This document shows positions 25,301-37,674 of a stretch of 39,216 bases of DNA, piece by piece; positions within the stretch are counted from its first letter, which is position 1; each line of letters opens with the position of its first letter. Made by a program: the position numbers and the translations under genes. The notes beneath the pieces are model-generated. The model searched no databases, was not told where the DNA came from, and saw only the letters and a program-made list of their open reading frames with translations. Source of the stretch: Smittium mucronatum (Eukaryota > Kickxellomycota > Harpellomycetes > Harpellales > Legeriomycetaceae); the NCBI GenBank assembly GCA_001953115.1, contig LSSL01007633.1, positions 1 to 39,216 on the forward strand. Reading direction: 5' to 3'.

Positions 25301-28300
25301 TTTATGGTAATTCTTAACTTTATAAAAAAATTATGCCAAATTATATAATTTCATGATAAATCTTGAAAAATAATTCAAATACCAAAGTGATTAAATTAGC
25401 TCAAATTTGAGTTTGAAAAAAATAGAATGAAGTTTTTTTATAAGGTTTCAGGAGGGAAATAGATATAATTCTCAATATCTTAAAATATTATGGTTATATG
25501 TTATAATTATCAAAGAATAAATGAGTTCACAATTTTTTTTTAAAAAATCATAATTATTCACGAATATTTAATAATTTTATTTAAATTCTGCATGTTATGG
25601 AAATTTCAGAGATTAATAAAAACGTAGAAATTTTAAAATAAATAGTCGAAAATATATTTATATATATTATTTCACTTACACTGTTTTAAAATTAGAAAAT
25701 ATTAGGGCAAAATTTTATAGTTTACCAAATATAATAAAAAAATCTAATTTTTATGATATAAAAAAATAAATATGAAGCGAAAAAAAAGCAGAAATAAAGA
25801 AACATCATTCGCTCAAAAAAAATAAGTGGATTGACCGTCAATTTTTAGTAACATGACAAAGTAAAACTCCAAGTTATACGCGTAATTAAAAATACGATGT
25901 TTTTTTGGTATTAAAAATTTGAAATTCATAAAAATATTTTTTGGAACTTTCAAAATGATTATAACACAAATGGGGCAGTATAGACCCAATTATAAGTAGA
26001 ATGAGATCAAGAATAGTTACCAAGTTATAGAATTTTCCCGTTGTTTCTAATCGAGAACTTTTTCAACAATTATCAATAATATTTTTTTGAATAGTCAATT
26101 AAGGATATATTTTAGTGTCCAAAAAAGAGTATTGATGATATTTGCGAAGTATGATAATACTAGAAGTCTAAAAATTTACATGAAATTCAGAATTACCTGT
26201 TTTTTATTTTTCAATTTCAAAAAATATGTTGAATAATTAATTTAATAATTTATTGAAGATTTTTTTGATAATCCTGAGCAAAAAAATGAAAAAAAATGAA
26301 ATTTTTGAATATAATGATTTGCCCCGAATTTTTGCTGACATTTCCATTTACGAATTATTTCATGTCAGGAATAGATTTTTAATTTCATATTTTAGAAGAA
26401 CTTAAGTAATTATAGATAAATTCATATCAATCTACTCCAAATAAAATATAATGAATACTTCTTAATATTAAGTCAGTTTTCAAGAAAATTTATTCTTGAT
26501 AATTCAGGAAAAAAATTATATTAAGGACATAATAATAGGAACTTTTACAATACTATTGGGTTATTATAATCATATTCTAAAAAATTAATGAATATTTTTT
26601 CATTTTATATATCTCATAGAATTTTTGAACGCATTGTAAAGTTCCTTTTAAAGATTATGAAACTATCTTATGAATAATTTGTGTCTAAGTCGATTAATTT
26701 AACATATATTGATCTAATTGGTCGAATTATACCAATTTTTATATTTTATCAAAGCAATATATTATTATTCAATAAATTTTTACCACTTTAAGGAGCTTGA
26801 TGGTTTTTATTTTACTTGCACCAAAAAAAACTTGAAAATTTATAATCTAATTTTTATTTTTTTTGATTATTATTTGTAGGAAAAGATCGATGGAAAGGTT
26901 TAAAGTATAAATCAGAATTTTAAACATTTAAAATCTATAAATAATTAGAAAATTTTGAATTAATATCCTAATAAATAGAATTATATATGTCCTATTTTTA
27001 TTTTACTGAGTGAAATTATTTACTAAAAAAACCAATAAAAATATATTATGGTATATACGACTATAAGTATTTTTATTAAAATATTCGCATTTATTTGTTT
27101 AAAAAACCAATTTTTTTACTAAAGATGGTTTTCTTTTGAAAAATAATACATTACAATAAATTTATGACTAAAAAAATATCTGCAAAATAATATGAAATGG
27201 TTGCATTTAATAAGCCAGTAAATTCGGTAAAAAAATCGAATTTATCAAAAATAAATAAATAATATTTTATCACTGAAATTGGAAAAAAAAGAAAAAATTA
27301 TTAAAATATCAGCTGATTTAACCAAATTTTTAATTTGAATTTAATGAAATGACAATTTTCAGTGAGAAAAAACCCGACCTTCCATATTTATTATCGAAAA
27401 TTTACCCAATAAATATTAAATTTTAAGTTGTTAAGATCAATTTTTTTAAAAAAAAAATTAGCTTTTTTACAAGCCAGATATTGTATCCTATTTTTGGTTT
27501 AATCGATTAAGTGTCCTAAACTGTATCAATATCAGCAAATTTAGAAATATACGTCAAAAAGAATTAATATGCCAATAAAATACGTATATGTATAAAAATT
27601 GAGAAATATCTCCAAAATTAGAAAAAAAATTGCCAAATTTTTTTTATCCATTTATCAGAAACATGAAAAAAGTTATATCCAATAAATGTGTTTAAAAATT
27701 AGTATTTATTGATGATATGTTTATAAGTTTTTAAAAATCACCGGTAATTTCTGAATATTATTCTAAAATAAAATCGAAATTTTTTTTTGAATTTCTGAAA
27801 AAACCAATATAAAAAATTAAAAAAAATTGTTAAATATCAAAATTTATCAGCTGCAACCTTATTATATTAAATAATTACAATTAAATTATCTTTATTTCCA
27901 CTTTATCACCCAAAGAAACATATAAATAACATTAAAATACTGAATTCGCGTGAATATTCAGTTTTGGAATCGCCAGGAGAGATAATTCTATAAAAAATTA
28001 GCTGATAGAGTGCTGATTATTTAATTGATTATAAATAAAAGGGCTGTTTAGTGGTTTTAAATCAGAAACTTGATGTGAGGCATATAAGTAAAATGATTTT
28101 TGTTATAAATTCAATGGTTATAGAATTTAAAAATAATTGGAGCTTAACTGTGTTTATTTTAAATACAGTGAAAATCATATTTAATGAAATTTTGATATCT
28201 AATATTACTGAAAATAATATAAGCAATTTTTAGAAAATTTCGATATTTTTTATAATTAAAATAAATTTAGACATTATGTATCAAAACTTATTTTGAAATT

Positions 28301-31300
28301 TTTTTTTTTTATCGCAATAATATTCAATTTTGGTAATAATTTTATGAATAGTGTCAAAAATGGCAGCAATTGATTTTTTTTGGCACTAAATCTTTAATTA
28401 CATCAATTTATAGCTATTTTTAGATATGAATAAATGATAGCCACAAAATTTATAGAAAGTTCAGCCATTCATCTTTATTCAAATCAGAAGCCAGATTTTT
28501 AAAAAAACCAAAATAAATTATAATAAAGAATAATTTATAATCAAAAAATAAAACTTTTGATACATTACACTAAAAAAATTAGCATTAATTTGCTTAATTG
28601 ACCGTTTTTTACTATTTTTACATTTTTTTGCTAATTTTTCTGATAAAGTATGAAAGAATTTTTATATTAATTGAGCTATTAAATCCCAAAATGACAGGTT
28701 TTTAACAGATAAGAATAATTAAAGACTGTTTTTTATTTTACTATAAAAATTTCATGGCTATTCTCTTATCTAAATTTCATAGATTTCAAAAAAATCAAGA
28801 AAAGCCACAATTTGCACAAAAATGACACCTGGATTTTAAATTTTAAATTAATACAAACTTTATCCAATAATATGACTTAAAAAAATCTTTATGCTGATAA
28901 ATTGAAATAGTTATGGCTACGACGTTCGAATCCTTAGATATCAGAAAAAATACGATTTAGATTTTTTAAACCTCAAAATTCAGGATAAACAATAATTAAT
29001 AGATGTGAATTAATACTTTTTTAGAGAGCTACAATTTAGAATTTTGGTTCTATAAATGTAATATCTTTTAAGTAATAGCCTCTCGTATTTTATTAATTTC
29101 AATATTTGCTTAATTATCAAATTTCTGTCTGAGAAACCAATATAGCTATTTTTTTATTGGAAATTATTTTTCTTTGATTATATTTAGTCATAAAATCTAA
29201 TAATTAGCTAATAAGTTGAGCTGTTAATAAGAATACCTTTTAATTTATTATTGGCTAGTAATAATAAAAATCTATAAGTTTACAATAAAATTATCCACAT
29301 AAACCCCAATTTTAATAATTTGGAATGAAATTAGAAATTTTAGATCTTGATAAATAATAAATAATTATTTATATTTAACCGAAAAATTTAGCTAAATTTG
29401 TTAAAATTAGAGATTTTTTAAAAAATAATCTGTTAAATTGGGCTAAAATCAGCTAATTTAAGCGATTTTCATCCAATAATAAGTTTTAGAAGATAATAAC
29501 AATCATTTCTTAAACAAATTTTGACTATTATATATTAGCGATAAAAATAATATTTTATAAAGATATTTGGTTTGATTATTATTAAAATCTTAGCTATAAT
29601 TATCAGCCCTAAATTTAAATATTCCAAAGCTTCTAAAAATAAAATGTGGATTAATAAAAAATAATAGATCGAAAAAATGATTTCTTTTTAAGATTTTTTG
29701 TAACTAATTAGAAAATCGATTTAAGCTTTAAAGGAAGAAATTAATCTATTTTATATTAATTAAATTTCTATACCAATAAAAGATTATAACGATTATAAAG
29801 CTTGGATTTTAAAATAATTATACTTTTCTCAAAATAAAAGGAAGAAGAATCTTATAATTTTTTCTTTAAAAATCAATAACTTTCATCTTTAATCATACTA
29901 AATTAAATTTAAAAGTAATCTATTTAGATGTTTTTCAAAAATATAAAAAAATTTATAAGGACTATAAAATGAAAATATCGTTCTTTCTTGTAAAAATTAG
30001 GCATTTTAAATATTAATTTTCTTAAAAAATAAACATAAAAATATATATTTATTTTATTAATAATTACTATAATACATATTTTCGTATGTATATTCATTAT
30101 ATGATCTAAAAGGGGAGTTATTTGATTTTTAACGGACTTATCAGATTTTTTAAGACCAATAAATCTACAGCCATGATAAAATATAATCTGATATATATGT
30201 GGCCGATCAACAAAACGAATCAAAATATTTATTATTCATAAAGTAAATAAGTGTTCGAAAAACTAACTGAAAACGGAGTATTACTATAAAGTTAAATGCC
30301 ATCCAAATTTTCATTATACTATTAATTTTTTCTAGTTTAAAATTATTGTATCGATGTAGGTGAATATTAATAGTTACTATATTTTTTATTTTATATTTTC
30401 ATCTATTTTTAAATTTGAACTCTCTAATAAACTCTCTATTTAATCGAATTTTTTTATAATAATACAAAAATATTTATTTTTTTCACTGTATTTAAAATAA
30501 ACCAGATATAAAAATAAAAATAATATGATTAACTTTTAAATAACAAAAATTATTATAAGTATATGCGCTCAAGAAAGTTTGCAGTTTAAATCAGGATTAT
30601 TATTATTATTTTTTGTGGTTTCCATAATAAATATTTTACTTAATATTTTTTTTTATGTAATTATTCACGTTTTTACAATTGATTAAATATTAAATATAAA
30701 TGAAATAATTTTTTTTAAAAAAAATAAAGCATAAATTAAAGTATTTTTATACAATCTTTTTCTATTTTTTTTAAGATCGGAATGGTATTTTCTTTAAATA
30801 ATAAAAATATCTAATGTAATTTACTGAAACTAAAATGATTTTTCTTTTTTTCAATTCCAAAAATATTCCAGTCAGAAAATAATTTAGGATTTGTTTGGAT
30901 AAATTGTACTCCTAATTATTATCTATAAAAATGCCATTTAATTGGCTTCTTTGGTTAAAAATACTTAGATGTAATCCATTTTATTAAACTTGGGGTAGTA
31001 ATAAGAATTAAAATAAACTATTATTTTAGAGGAAAATTAAAAATATTAGAAGATAAAATCTCTCCACCATAAGCTAATATTTTTGATATAACGATTGAAG
31101 TCTTATTGATAAATATTAGTTTTTTTGCAAAATTATCAAATACAGAATATCATTTTTTTAGAAAGATAACCGAATTTAATTTTCTTTTCTCTTAACTCAG
31201 AGTTAGATAAATTATTCACATTTTTAGAATATCTACATCTAAATTCTATGAAAATAAATATGTTTATAACAGTTTCGTGTATTTTTTTACCCCATTTTTA

Positions 31301-33347
31301 AAAATATATTTGGCATTCTTAAAAAAACTGAACCCCTATTTTTTTCTTTTATTTGTTTCAGAGAATCTTTTTTAATTATACCGACATTTTTGTAGCTAAA
31401 TCGGAGATAATTTTTTTTACCTCCAAATTATATCCAGTATTCCTGATGTCACTTATTAAAACTTTTAATATATATAAATAGGATTATGATTTATACTTAG
31501 ATTCTTTAGAGATCGAAAAAGATAATAATAATTGAGTTATATTGGCTATTCAGGGATAATAACCATTTATAATTCTATATAAGCGTAAATATATTATCGA
31601 TATTAATATTTTCAGATGCTATAAAAATATCTACTCGTATACTTTTAAATTTATAACAGGATATAATTCCATAATCCCTAATCAAAATATTTAAATAGAT
31701 TAAAGCGATTATTTTATTTTTTCCAAAATATATTATTCAATTCAAAAAATTTTCATATTTGGAAAAGAAAATTCGAAAGTCCCGAATAAAATACTTCCAT
31801 ATTTTCTTCTTCTCTATCTCTTTAGTTACATCGTAATATATTTTTCCCAAATTAGTAATTACCCCCCTTTTTTTTTAGATTTTTTATCAAATATGAAAAA
31901 ATAATATTATATATATATTTATAATTAATTTCTTTTTTTTTTTGAGAATTTCTTTTACATCAGTTATTTATGTGTTAATTATATCTGTAACTATTATTTA
32001 TTTTATTTATAAATATATTTACATTTAATTGATATTTTCAGCCGTTCATAAATAAATTGAAATTGTACTATATGTGGATAAATAATCTTTTAAGCTTTTT
32101 TGTGCTAATTTTATAGTAAAAGAATTTTTTTCGTGAATTTTGAATTATTTTCCAATTCTCTTTCGAGTATTTTACTTATATCATCTTAAATTGTAGCATT
32201 TTCGATTTTAAAAAAAAAAATTATGGTAAATTAAAATTTAATTTTTTAAAAAAGCAATGTATGAATTTTTTTATAAAAAATAAAAAAATTAAAATGACTC
32301 TTGTTTATAAAAATAAAATTTTATGCAAAAAATTTTAAATTCACATTTAATTTTGAAGTCTCAGTCATTAAAATTTACGAAATAAATTATAATAATTAGA
32401 TTTCACTAATTTTTTTAAAATTTAATTTTAATAATATTTATAAATATTTTTTGGAACCCATATATTCATGAAAATTTAAAAAAACTAAACGAAAAATAGC
32501 TTAACAAAGTAACTTTAATATTGAATGGAATTAATATTATTCTAAAATCGCTTAAAATATCTATAATCAATCTATTTCGATTATTACATCCGATAAATTC
32601 AACCAATTTATCTTGAGTTTTTCATCCAAATTTTATTTATCTAATTCTCAAATCTATTAAAATTTGTATTTATATATTTATAATAAAAAAATGCTTTTAT
32701 ATCTGGTCTGAAGTAATTAATATGTTTTTTTCATTGTTATTATTTCTTCTATTAAATATTTAGGTTTAAAGGCAAAGCCTTTTAAATAAATCATTTATCT
32801 AAAGAAATTCATTTTTTAAATGCTGGCTTTTATAAACTGATAAGTTTAAATATATTTATACAAAATTAAGGAATAAAAAAGTAACACTTTAATCAACTAT
32901 AGTTTCTCGATTACATTTCCAAGTTTATCATCGAAATTTGGGAATTTTCAAGATAAAAATATTATAAAAAAAATTTCTGAAGACAATGGGTAATATAGAT
33001 ATTTTTCCAAATTTAGTAGCGCTTAAAAGCTAAATAAAAATTATACATGTATTTTATAAAACCATTTCACAAGCATATATTTCACCAATATAATTTATAA
33101 TAACTTTTTATTTTAATTTCCCTTCAACTAAATTATAAAAGTATTATATCATTGGTTTTTTATATTAATGGACATGCTTTATATATATAATTTAGATTTT
33201 TTATAACTATCTGTATTTGATAATTTATTTTCTGTTTTTATCTTAAATTAAATGTGGTAAAATGTCAAAACTAGTTCGAATCAAAAATAAATTTGCAAAA
33301 AGAGGTATATCAATTTTTATTTTGATATATAAAAGGTATTATTTAAA
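16331..33347. other. AT-rich gene desert, right part
   Basis: About 17 kb was scanned on both strands without a recognisable gene, RNA gene or transposon domain. It contains simple repeats, for example AATAATA-type units near 21575-21598 and an (ATT)5 run near 30597-30610. Open frames reach about 99 codons at most (29924-30223, minus) and are rich in Ile, Phe, Asn, Lys and Tyr, as expected by chance. Confidence 0.6.
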
Positions 33348-33605
33348 TCATTCATTAGTAATCTTAGTCGAAGTTTTGGAGACTAAATATTAATTTATGA
33401 ATATGTAAAATACTATAATGATTGACCATTTTTATTAATTAATGAATAATTTTAAATCTATAAAACTATTTATAGATAAAATTAACACATTTATTCTAAT
33501 TTTATACTAAAATATTTCTAAAGCTGATATAAACTAAAATTAAACTTTTTGAATTACTACAAACATTAAAGGTACTTGTTATCTCTATTCTTTAACATTT
33601 TATAT
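33348..33605. repeat. left inverted terminal repeat of the DIRS element
   Basis: The plus strand here aligns along its length with the reverse complement of 37675-37908. Well-conserved blocks include CTATTTATAGATAAAATT, CTAATTTTATACTAAAATAT, CTGATATAAACTAAAAT and GGTACTTGTTAT. The two copies differ by scattered substitutions and small gaps, so both are old or were never identical. Confidence 0.88.
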
Positions 33606-33639
33606 AGTTAAACTGGGCGTGGAGGGTGGACCATAATTG

Positions 33640-33727
33640 TATTTTACATATTCATACAATAATATATAGTCTTCATTACTTCGACTAAGATTATTATTGT
33701 GTTTCATTCATGTAAAATACAATATGT
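33640..33727. repeat. internal complementary region (ICR) of the DIRS element
   Basis: The left half (33640-33689) is the reverse complement of the outer left terminus (about 33363-33412), including CTTCGACTAAG against CTTAGTCGAAG. The right half (33690-33727) is the reverse complement of the outer right terminus (37858-37895). The two halves meet at an ATT that fits both ends. In DIRS elements this region templates completion of the ends and gives circular DNA. Its place after the recombinase, at the 3' end of the minus-strand transcript, is the standard one. Confidence 0.85.
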
Positions 33728-33734
33728 ATCTTCG

Positions 33735-34700
33735 GATATTTTATTATTTAAAATCAACTCAACGAGATTTTTTCTCAATCTTCTTTTTATATTTTAATAG
33801 TTATCGAATATACCTTTACTATACCGAAATCCTTGTGCTATTACGTCATCGTATGTATCTCCTGATACTCTTGCTAAAGTTGATTCTAAAGCTTTTGCTT
33901 TCGGCATCCTTTCATTTTTTATTTTAATAAGCCCAATCAAATCTTTGGTGTGCTTACTTATCCTTTGTGATCAAATATGTCTTAAATGATCCTTTAAACT
34001 TCTAATGAGATATCCAATCCCTATATTACTGTATATTTGGTGTTTACCTAAAAAAAAAATCTTAGATATACGATATGTATATGCGGTATATGTATCGACT
34101 GGGCATAGATCAATTTCATTGTGCTTATAATCATAACAAATCTTTTCGACGTTTGATCCCGGTCTTTTCATCTTTGGGCTTATCACTATAAACCTGATAA
34201 ATTTTCTGCCTAACTTTGTTCTTCTGTTATGAATACTTTCGATTAACTTGGCCTCATGAACCCGCACATGGTCATTAGCCAGCATAATGTCTGAGTAAGA
34301 TACTCTGTATTAAACTTCTTGTTGCTATCCCCACGATTTCGACTGTAGGATTACAGGCCCTAAAAAATAATATGGGTAGTCAAATGATTTAATGCTCAAA
34401 ACTTTTACCTCATCAAAGTATTGATTGAATACTGGGTCCTGAGTGATTTCTGATAGGTTAATCAACAGATCAAAAATTGCTGATCTGTAATTGAATATGG
34501 TTGATACAACCAATTTATTCTTCAATCTACCACAGTCAAGAAAGTTAATAACTTCAATAGATGTGATATTGAAGTTATCTATACTCTTTTCAATGTGACA
34601 ATAAGCAAATTTCCGCTTTATGGCTGAGTATTTATCCTGCCTTTTGATTTATACTGTCCATCTAACATTAATATCACCGCTGAATCATCCGATCCTATAT
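33735..34700 (-). pseudogene. tyrosine recombinase, degenerate (DIRS type)
   Basis: This would insert the circular element DNA into chromosomes. The N-terminal helical core-binding domain lies near 34690-34325 (for example VVSTIFNYRSAIFDLL, ITQDPVF and the KSWG end). The catalytic domain lies near 34310-33740, with YSDIMLANDHV at the place of the family RPSD box, then ISPKMKRPGSNVEK and DLCPVDTY. The C-terminal part has RMPKAKALESTLA, DDVIAQG and IFDNY, the tyrosine region, directly followed by a stop. Except for in-frame stops (TAA near 33971 and just after IFDNY), the catalytic half stays in one frame. The first-box arginine appears lost. Only about 11 codons separate KSWG from YSDIM, shorter than usual, which suggests a small deletion. 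Inactive. Confidence 0.85.
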
Positions 34701-35189
34701 TCTGGATCATACTTCGATTATTATCCACGCTGTGAGAGACCAATAATTTTCTTCTCCATCATCGATTTTCCGCTTGCTGCATCAGGGATGATTTCTGTGG
34801 CCTGGATTGGGATTGATTTGGCTACTAACATCTGAACTAGGTCCGGGTACCATGTTGCAGATTTCATCCATAGAATTATCATAGTAACTGTCTATTTCTC
34901 TCCGAGCACCTTCTGCACCACCTGCTCTATCGGGTTCCACGATGGACTTCATTATTGATCCTTATACTTTTTCCGAGCATGACTGAATTCTCCCGTCGCT
35001 GATTCTGTCTTTTCATGCTTCCTGCTTACATAGCATGCAAGCTTCTTGTTTTTTTCAGTTGAAAAACTTTACACGTCGTGTGTTCCAAACTGTTCGTTGA
35101 TACTTTGAAACAATTTTTCCGCTAAATACCACTCTTTCTGTGCTGTCAACTGAGAAAGTGAGTCGGCTGGGTTGAGTATTGATGGAACA
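34701..35189 (-). pseudogene. linker between RNase H and recombinase of the DIRS polyprotein
   Basis: The minus strand keeps fragments of the conserved DIRS region that follows RNase H, such as LTAQKEWYLAEKLFQ and INEQFGTHDV, then NPIEQVVQKVLGEK and SATWYPDLVQML. Frames change and stops interrupt it. Its role within the family is not well defined. It confirms that RNase H and the recombinase belong to one element rather than two neighbouring relics. Confidence 0.75.
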
Positions 35190-35710
35190 TAGTCAAGCTG
35201 TGGAAGGGTTGATTTCAGGATGAAATGTGTCCAAAAATTCTACGATACTTCGAATAAAGCCTCAGAGAGAGTACCCTCCTGCTCCCTCACGTATGCTATC
35301 GACGTGTTGTTGTGGGAGTATAAATTAAAGCTCCTCCCCTGGACCTCCTTGAACCAATGCCTTGTTGGTACGGAGCCGATAGAGTGGCAGATAGGAGTGG
35401 GATGAAATTTGATTATTTTTTATTTTTCTTTTATTTTTCTTTTATTTTTACTTGCGTTTTTTCTAGTATTTGAATATTATAAATAAATTCCCTCTAAAAA
35501 AAATCCCCCCCTGTATTTGAGGCATCTTGAGTGCGTATATTTTTGCCATCAATTCTTCAACATTGATGGCTAGCTTTATTTGGAATGGGGTCAAACTCCC
35601 TGAATTTTTTTTTGTCTCCTATCAACATTACCCAGCGATGGTCGCTGGCATCAGTAAATACTTCTACCTCGGGTGTTTTTGGTAAAAATCATCGACGATT
35701 CCAGCTTTTT
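35190..35710 (-). pseudogene. RNase H domain, degenerate (DIRS type)
   Basis: RNase H removes the RNA template during reverse transcription. The first catalytic Asp is seen in VFTDASDHRWV (Asp codon 35652-35650). The Glu-containing block INVEELMAKIYALKMPQIQG follows after a frame change, near 35570-35510. The next block, normally an SDN-type motif, reads YSHNNTSIAYV, so that Asp is replaced by His. The NPADS block follows. Between the second and third blocks lies an AT-rich low-complexity stretch (about 35405-35500) that breaks the frame. Confidence 0.85.
35405..35500. repeat. AT-rich low-complexity insert inside RNase H
   Basis: A T-rich stretch with tandem TTTTATTTTTC-like units (35417-35450) interrupts the otherwise GC-richer RNase H region, between the INVEEL block and the YSHNNTS block. 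Length and composition suggest slippage expansion or a small insertion after the element died. Confidence 0.5.
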
Positions 35711-36600
35711 AAATGGTCCTTCTACTTTTCCAAATTTTCCTTGGTTAGCTTGGTAAGGTTGATTGGCTTGTTCCAATTTTTGGACTATTCTAGGCTGGAG
35801 CTCTTTAGCATCAATAGCCTTCTGGTCATCAAGTGTCCATGCAGGAGAGCCACTGGCATCGCTTGAGCTTTTCATATGAAAGATGCCAAGTTTTTGATTG
35901 TTATTTGGCCCTTTATTAATAGGCGGCCCGCTTTCTTTCTGAGGTCTCTGAACTTGTCTTTTGAAATTTTTAAACTCATAAAGCAAAAGTTGATTTTCAT
36001 TTCTAGGTGCGTAATGGACTGAGTTGGAGTCAGTGTTGGTTTTTATAGCCGGATAATGAATCATAGCCTCCTTAACATTTTTAGAATAATATTGGTGTTC
36101 TTGGTTTACTATTCTTTTGTCGATCCTAAGATTATTAAGACGTCCAGGTATGCGCTTATATGTATTTCCCGTTGTTTGGCCCATTTAAGTACCGGCCTAA
36201 GAGCTTTTGTAATCATTATAGGACTTAGGGAATGTCCAAATTGGAGTACACTGAAGTTATACGAGCGGCTTTCCCAATTGAATTTGAGGTATTTTCTCGA
36301 CGCTTTGTTGATTAAAACGTGTAAGAATACATCTTACAAATCGATGCTGGTCATCCAATTCCTGCGGCGTGCCATCCTTTAAACATTTTTTAAGGTTTCC
36401 ATTTTGAAGTAGACTTGTGGAACGTACTGTTTTAGTGGTCTTAAATTCAGATCCGGGTGGAGCTCTTTCGACTTTTTTGGGATTTTATTACATTTGAGAG
36501 AAAAATCCTGGCTCTGTCGGCAAAATTTCCTCGATAGTCCGTTTGGCTAGCGGCGCTATAATATCATTTTCTATAGCGTCCTATTTTTTAACCCAATAGG
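35711..36600 (-). pseudogene. reverse transcriptase, degenerate (DIRS type)
   Basis: This would copy the element RNA. Reading down the minus strand, the N-terminal part has IIAPLAKRTIEEILPTEPG and FFSQ near 36580-36500, then a frameshift to LRPLKQYVPQVYFKMETLK. The first catalytic block SIDL is followed by a stop (36336-36334) and DVFLHV. Then come YLKFNWESRSYNF, the FGHSLSP block (36240-36220) and ALRPVLKWAKQ. The active-site box at 36150-36139 reads YLDV instead of YLDD, so one catalytic Asp is gone. The thumb/connection region (MSLKISKDKFRDLRKKAGRL, KNLASF) runs to about 35711. Several further stops follow. It is clearly inactive. Confidence 0.9.
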
Positions 36601-36639
36601 GTCTCAACTTTGACACTTTTCCGGTCGCCGATGATGGCT

Positions 36640-37610
36640 AACTCTGGAAGGATATTCGGTAACCTTCCTTTATTATTGAGCTGATCCTGCTGTTGTTAGC
36701 GAGTCTCTCCAATTCTCTTTTTTAGAGACTCAGCCTCTCTACTACTATTGGTGTTTATTCGATTGTCCCCGTTGACCAAAAAGGCAACCGCGAGTGCTGC
36801 TACTATACTGACTGTGGTTGGTCTCAGTCTGAGCGTCTTATCTTGGTTGGTAAACGGGATCAATTGTCTGTTTGGGTTGAGGTTGACTTTACTGTAGACA
36901 ATTGTTGTTATGACATCTCTTTTTCTAGCCTCTGTATCTTGAGGGCTTATTTTAACCCACTGACTTATGCATGGCTTGAACAAAAGTGAAATTTTCAACC
37001 AATCTTTTGGGCTCAAAGAGCGGTCTGGAAGTGCTGCGCAAAATCTATGGAGCCTTCCCGGTAATCTTACATACTCTATAAGAGCTGTAAATTTTAATCA
37101 GCGTGATGTGTGTTAAAGTTCAGAAAATAACAAGCTCATGAGGTTTGCAAACTTAATTTCTGTATCAGGACTGAGAGAGTTGGGATCTTGAGTTGCTCTG
37201 TGTACAAAGAAGCCAATTTATCTGGCAAGGTCTGACAGCTTGTACTGGATGTCGTATAATCCAGTATCATCCTTTTTTGCTTCTGGAGAGAGCCCCATGT
37301 CGTATAGGGTAGGTGGATCGTAAACCATTCCCTCGTTTCTTGAGCAGCTACACAAGAATCTGCTTCGTTCAATGTCATTAATTGGTGACTTTAAGAACTC
37401 ATTTGTGATGGATGGCAAAAATCTGATAGCTCTGTATAGAGCACCAGGTCTTTTTTTTGTGGACGTTCGACAAAATAATCAACGATGTTACCATTTTCAA
37501 AAACGGTATCATAAGAACTGGAGTCATTAATTTATTGGCCTAGAACTGGAGTTAAAATAATGGAAGAATAATTTCTTGAGCCCAGGACGATGGGGCTTGG
37601 TTGGCTTTGG
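36640..37610 (-). pseudogene. gag-like protein of the DIRS element, degenerate
   Basis: This is the probable structural protein that packages the element RNA. Its 5' part is near 37610-37420 (NGNIVDYFVERPQKKDLVLY). The conserved centre is ITNEFLKSPIND, then FLCSCSRNEGMVYDPP and GLYDIQYKLSDLAR. A stop at 37218-37220 is followed in the same frame by GFFVHRATQDPNSLSPDTEI and KFANLMSLL. After another stop or frameshift come STSRPLFEPKRLVENFT and a Gln/Asn/Ser-rich tail with SSTRGCLFGQRGQSNKHQ (36815-36745). The order matches DIRS gag. The N-terminus is not certain. Confidence 0.8.
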
Positions 37611-37674
37611 AAAAGAACTAATCTTGAGAAATTTGACTTTCTTTAAAAATATCTATGTAGTGTACCTTGTGAAA

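Noticed and set aside
28921..28934. T-arm-like GTTCGAATCC
   Set aside because: The flanking bases do not form a T-stem, and no other tRNA parts lie upstream.
5110..33347. CRISPR-like arrays, rRNA or other structured RNA genes
   Set aside because: No regularly spaced direct repeats and no conserved RNA gene cores were seen. The only tandem repeats are short and listed.
33697..33927. 76-codon plus-strand Leu/Tyr-rich open frame
   Set aside because: It is antisense to the C-terminal part of the DIRS recombinase and is a shadow.
35585..36382. Plus-strand open frames in the DIRS body
   Set aside because: They are antisense to the RNase H and reverse transcriptase segments, whose minus-strand motifs are clear.
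36696..37016. Minus-strand frame with a hydrophobic SIVAALAVAFLV stretch, considered as a membrane protein
   Set aside because: The neighbouring frame gives the expected gag tail (STSRPLFEPK, then SSTRGCLFGQRG), so this frame is an out-of-frame reading of gag.
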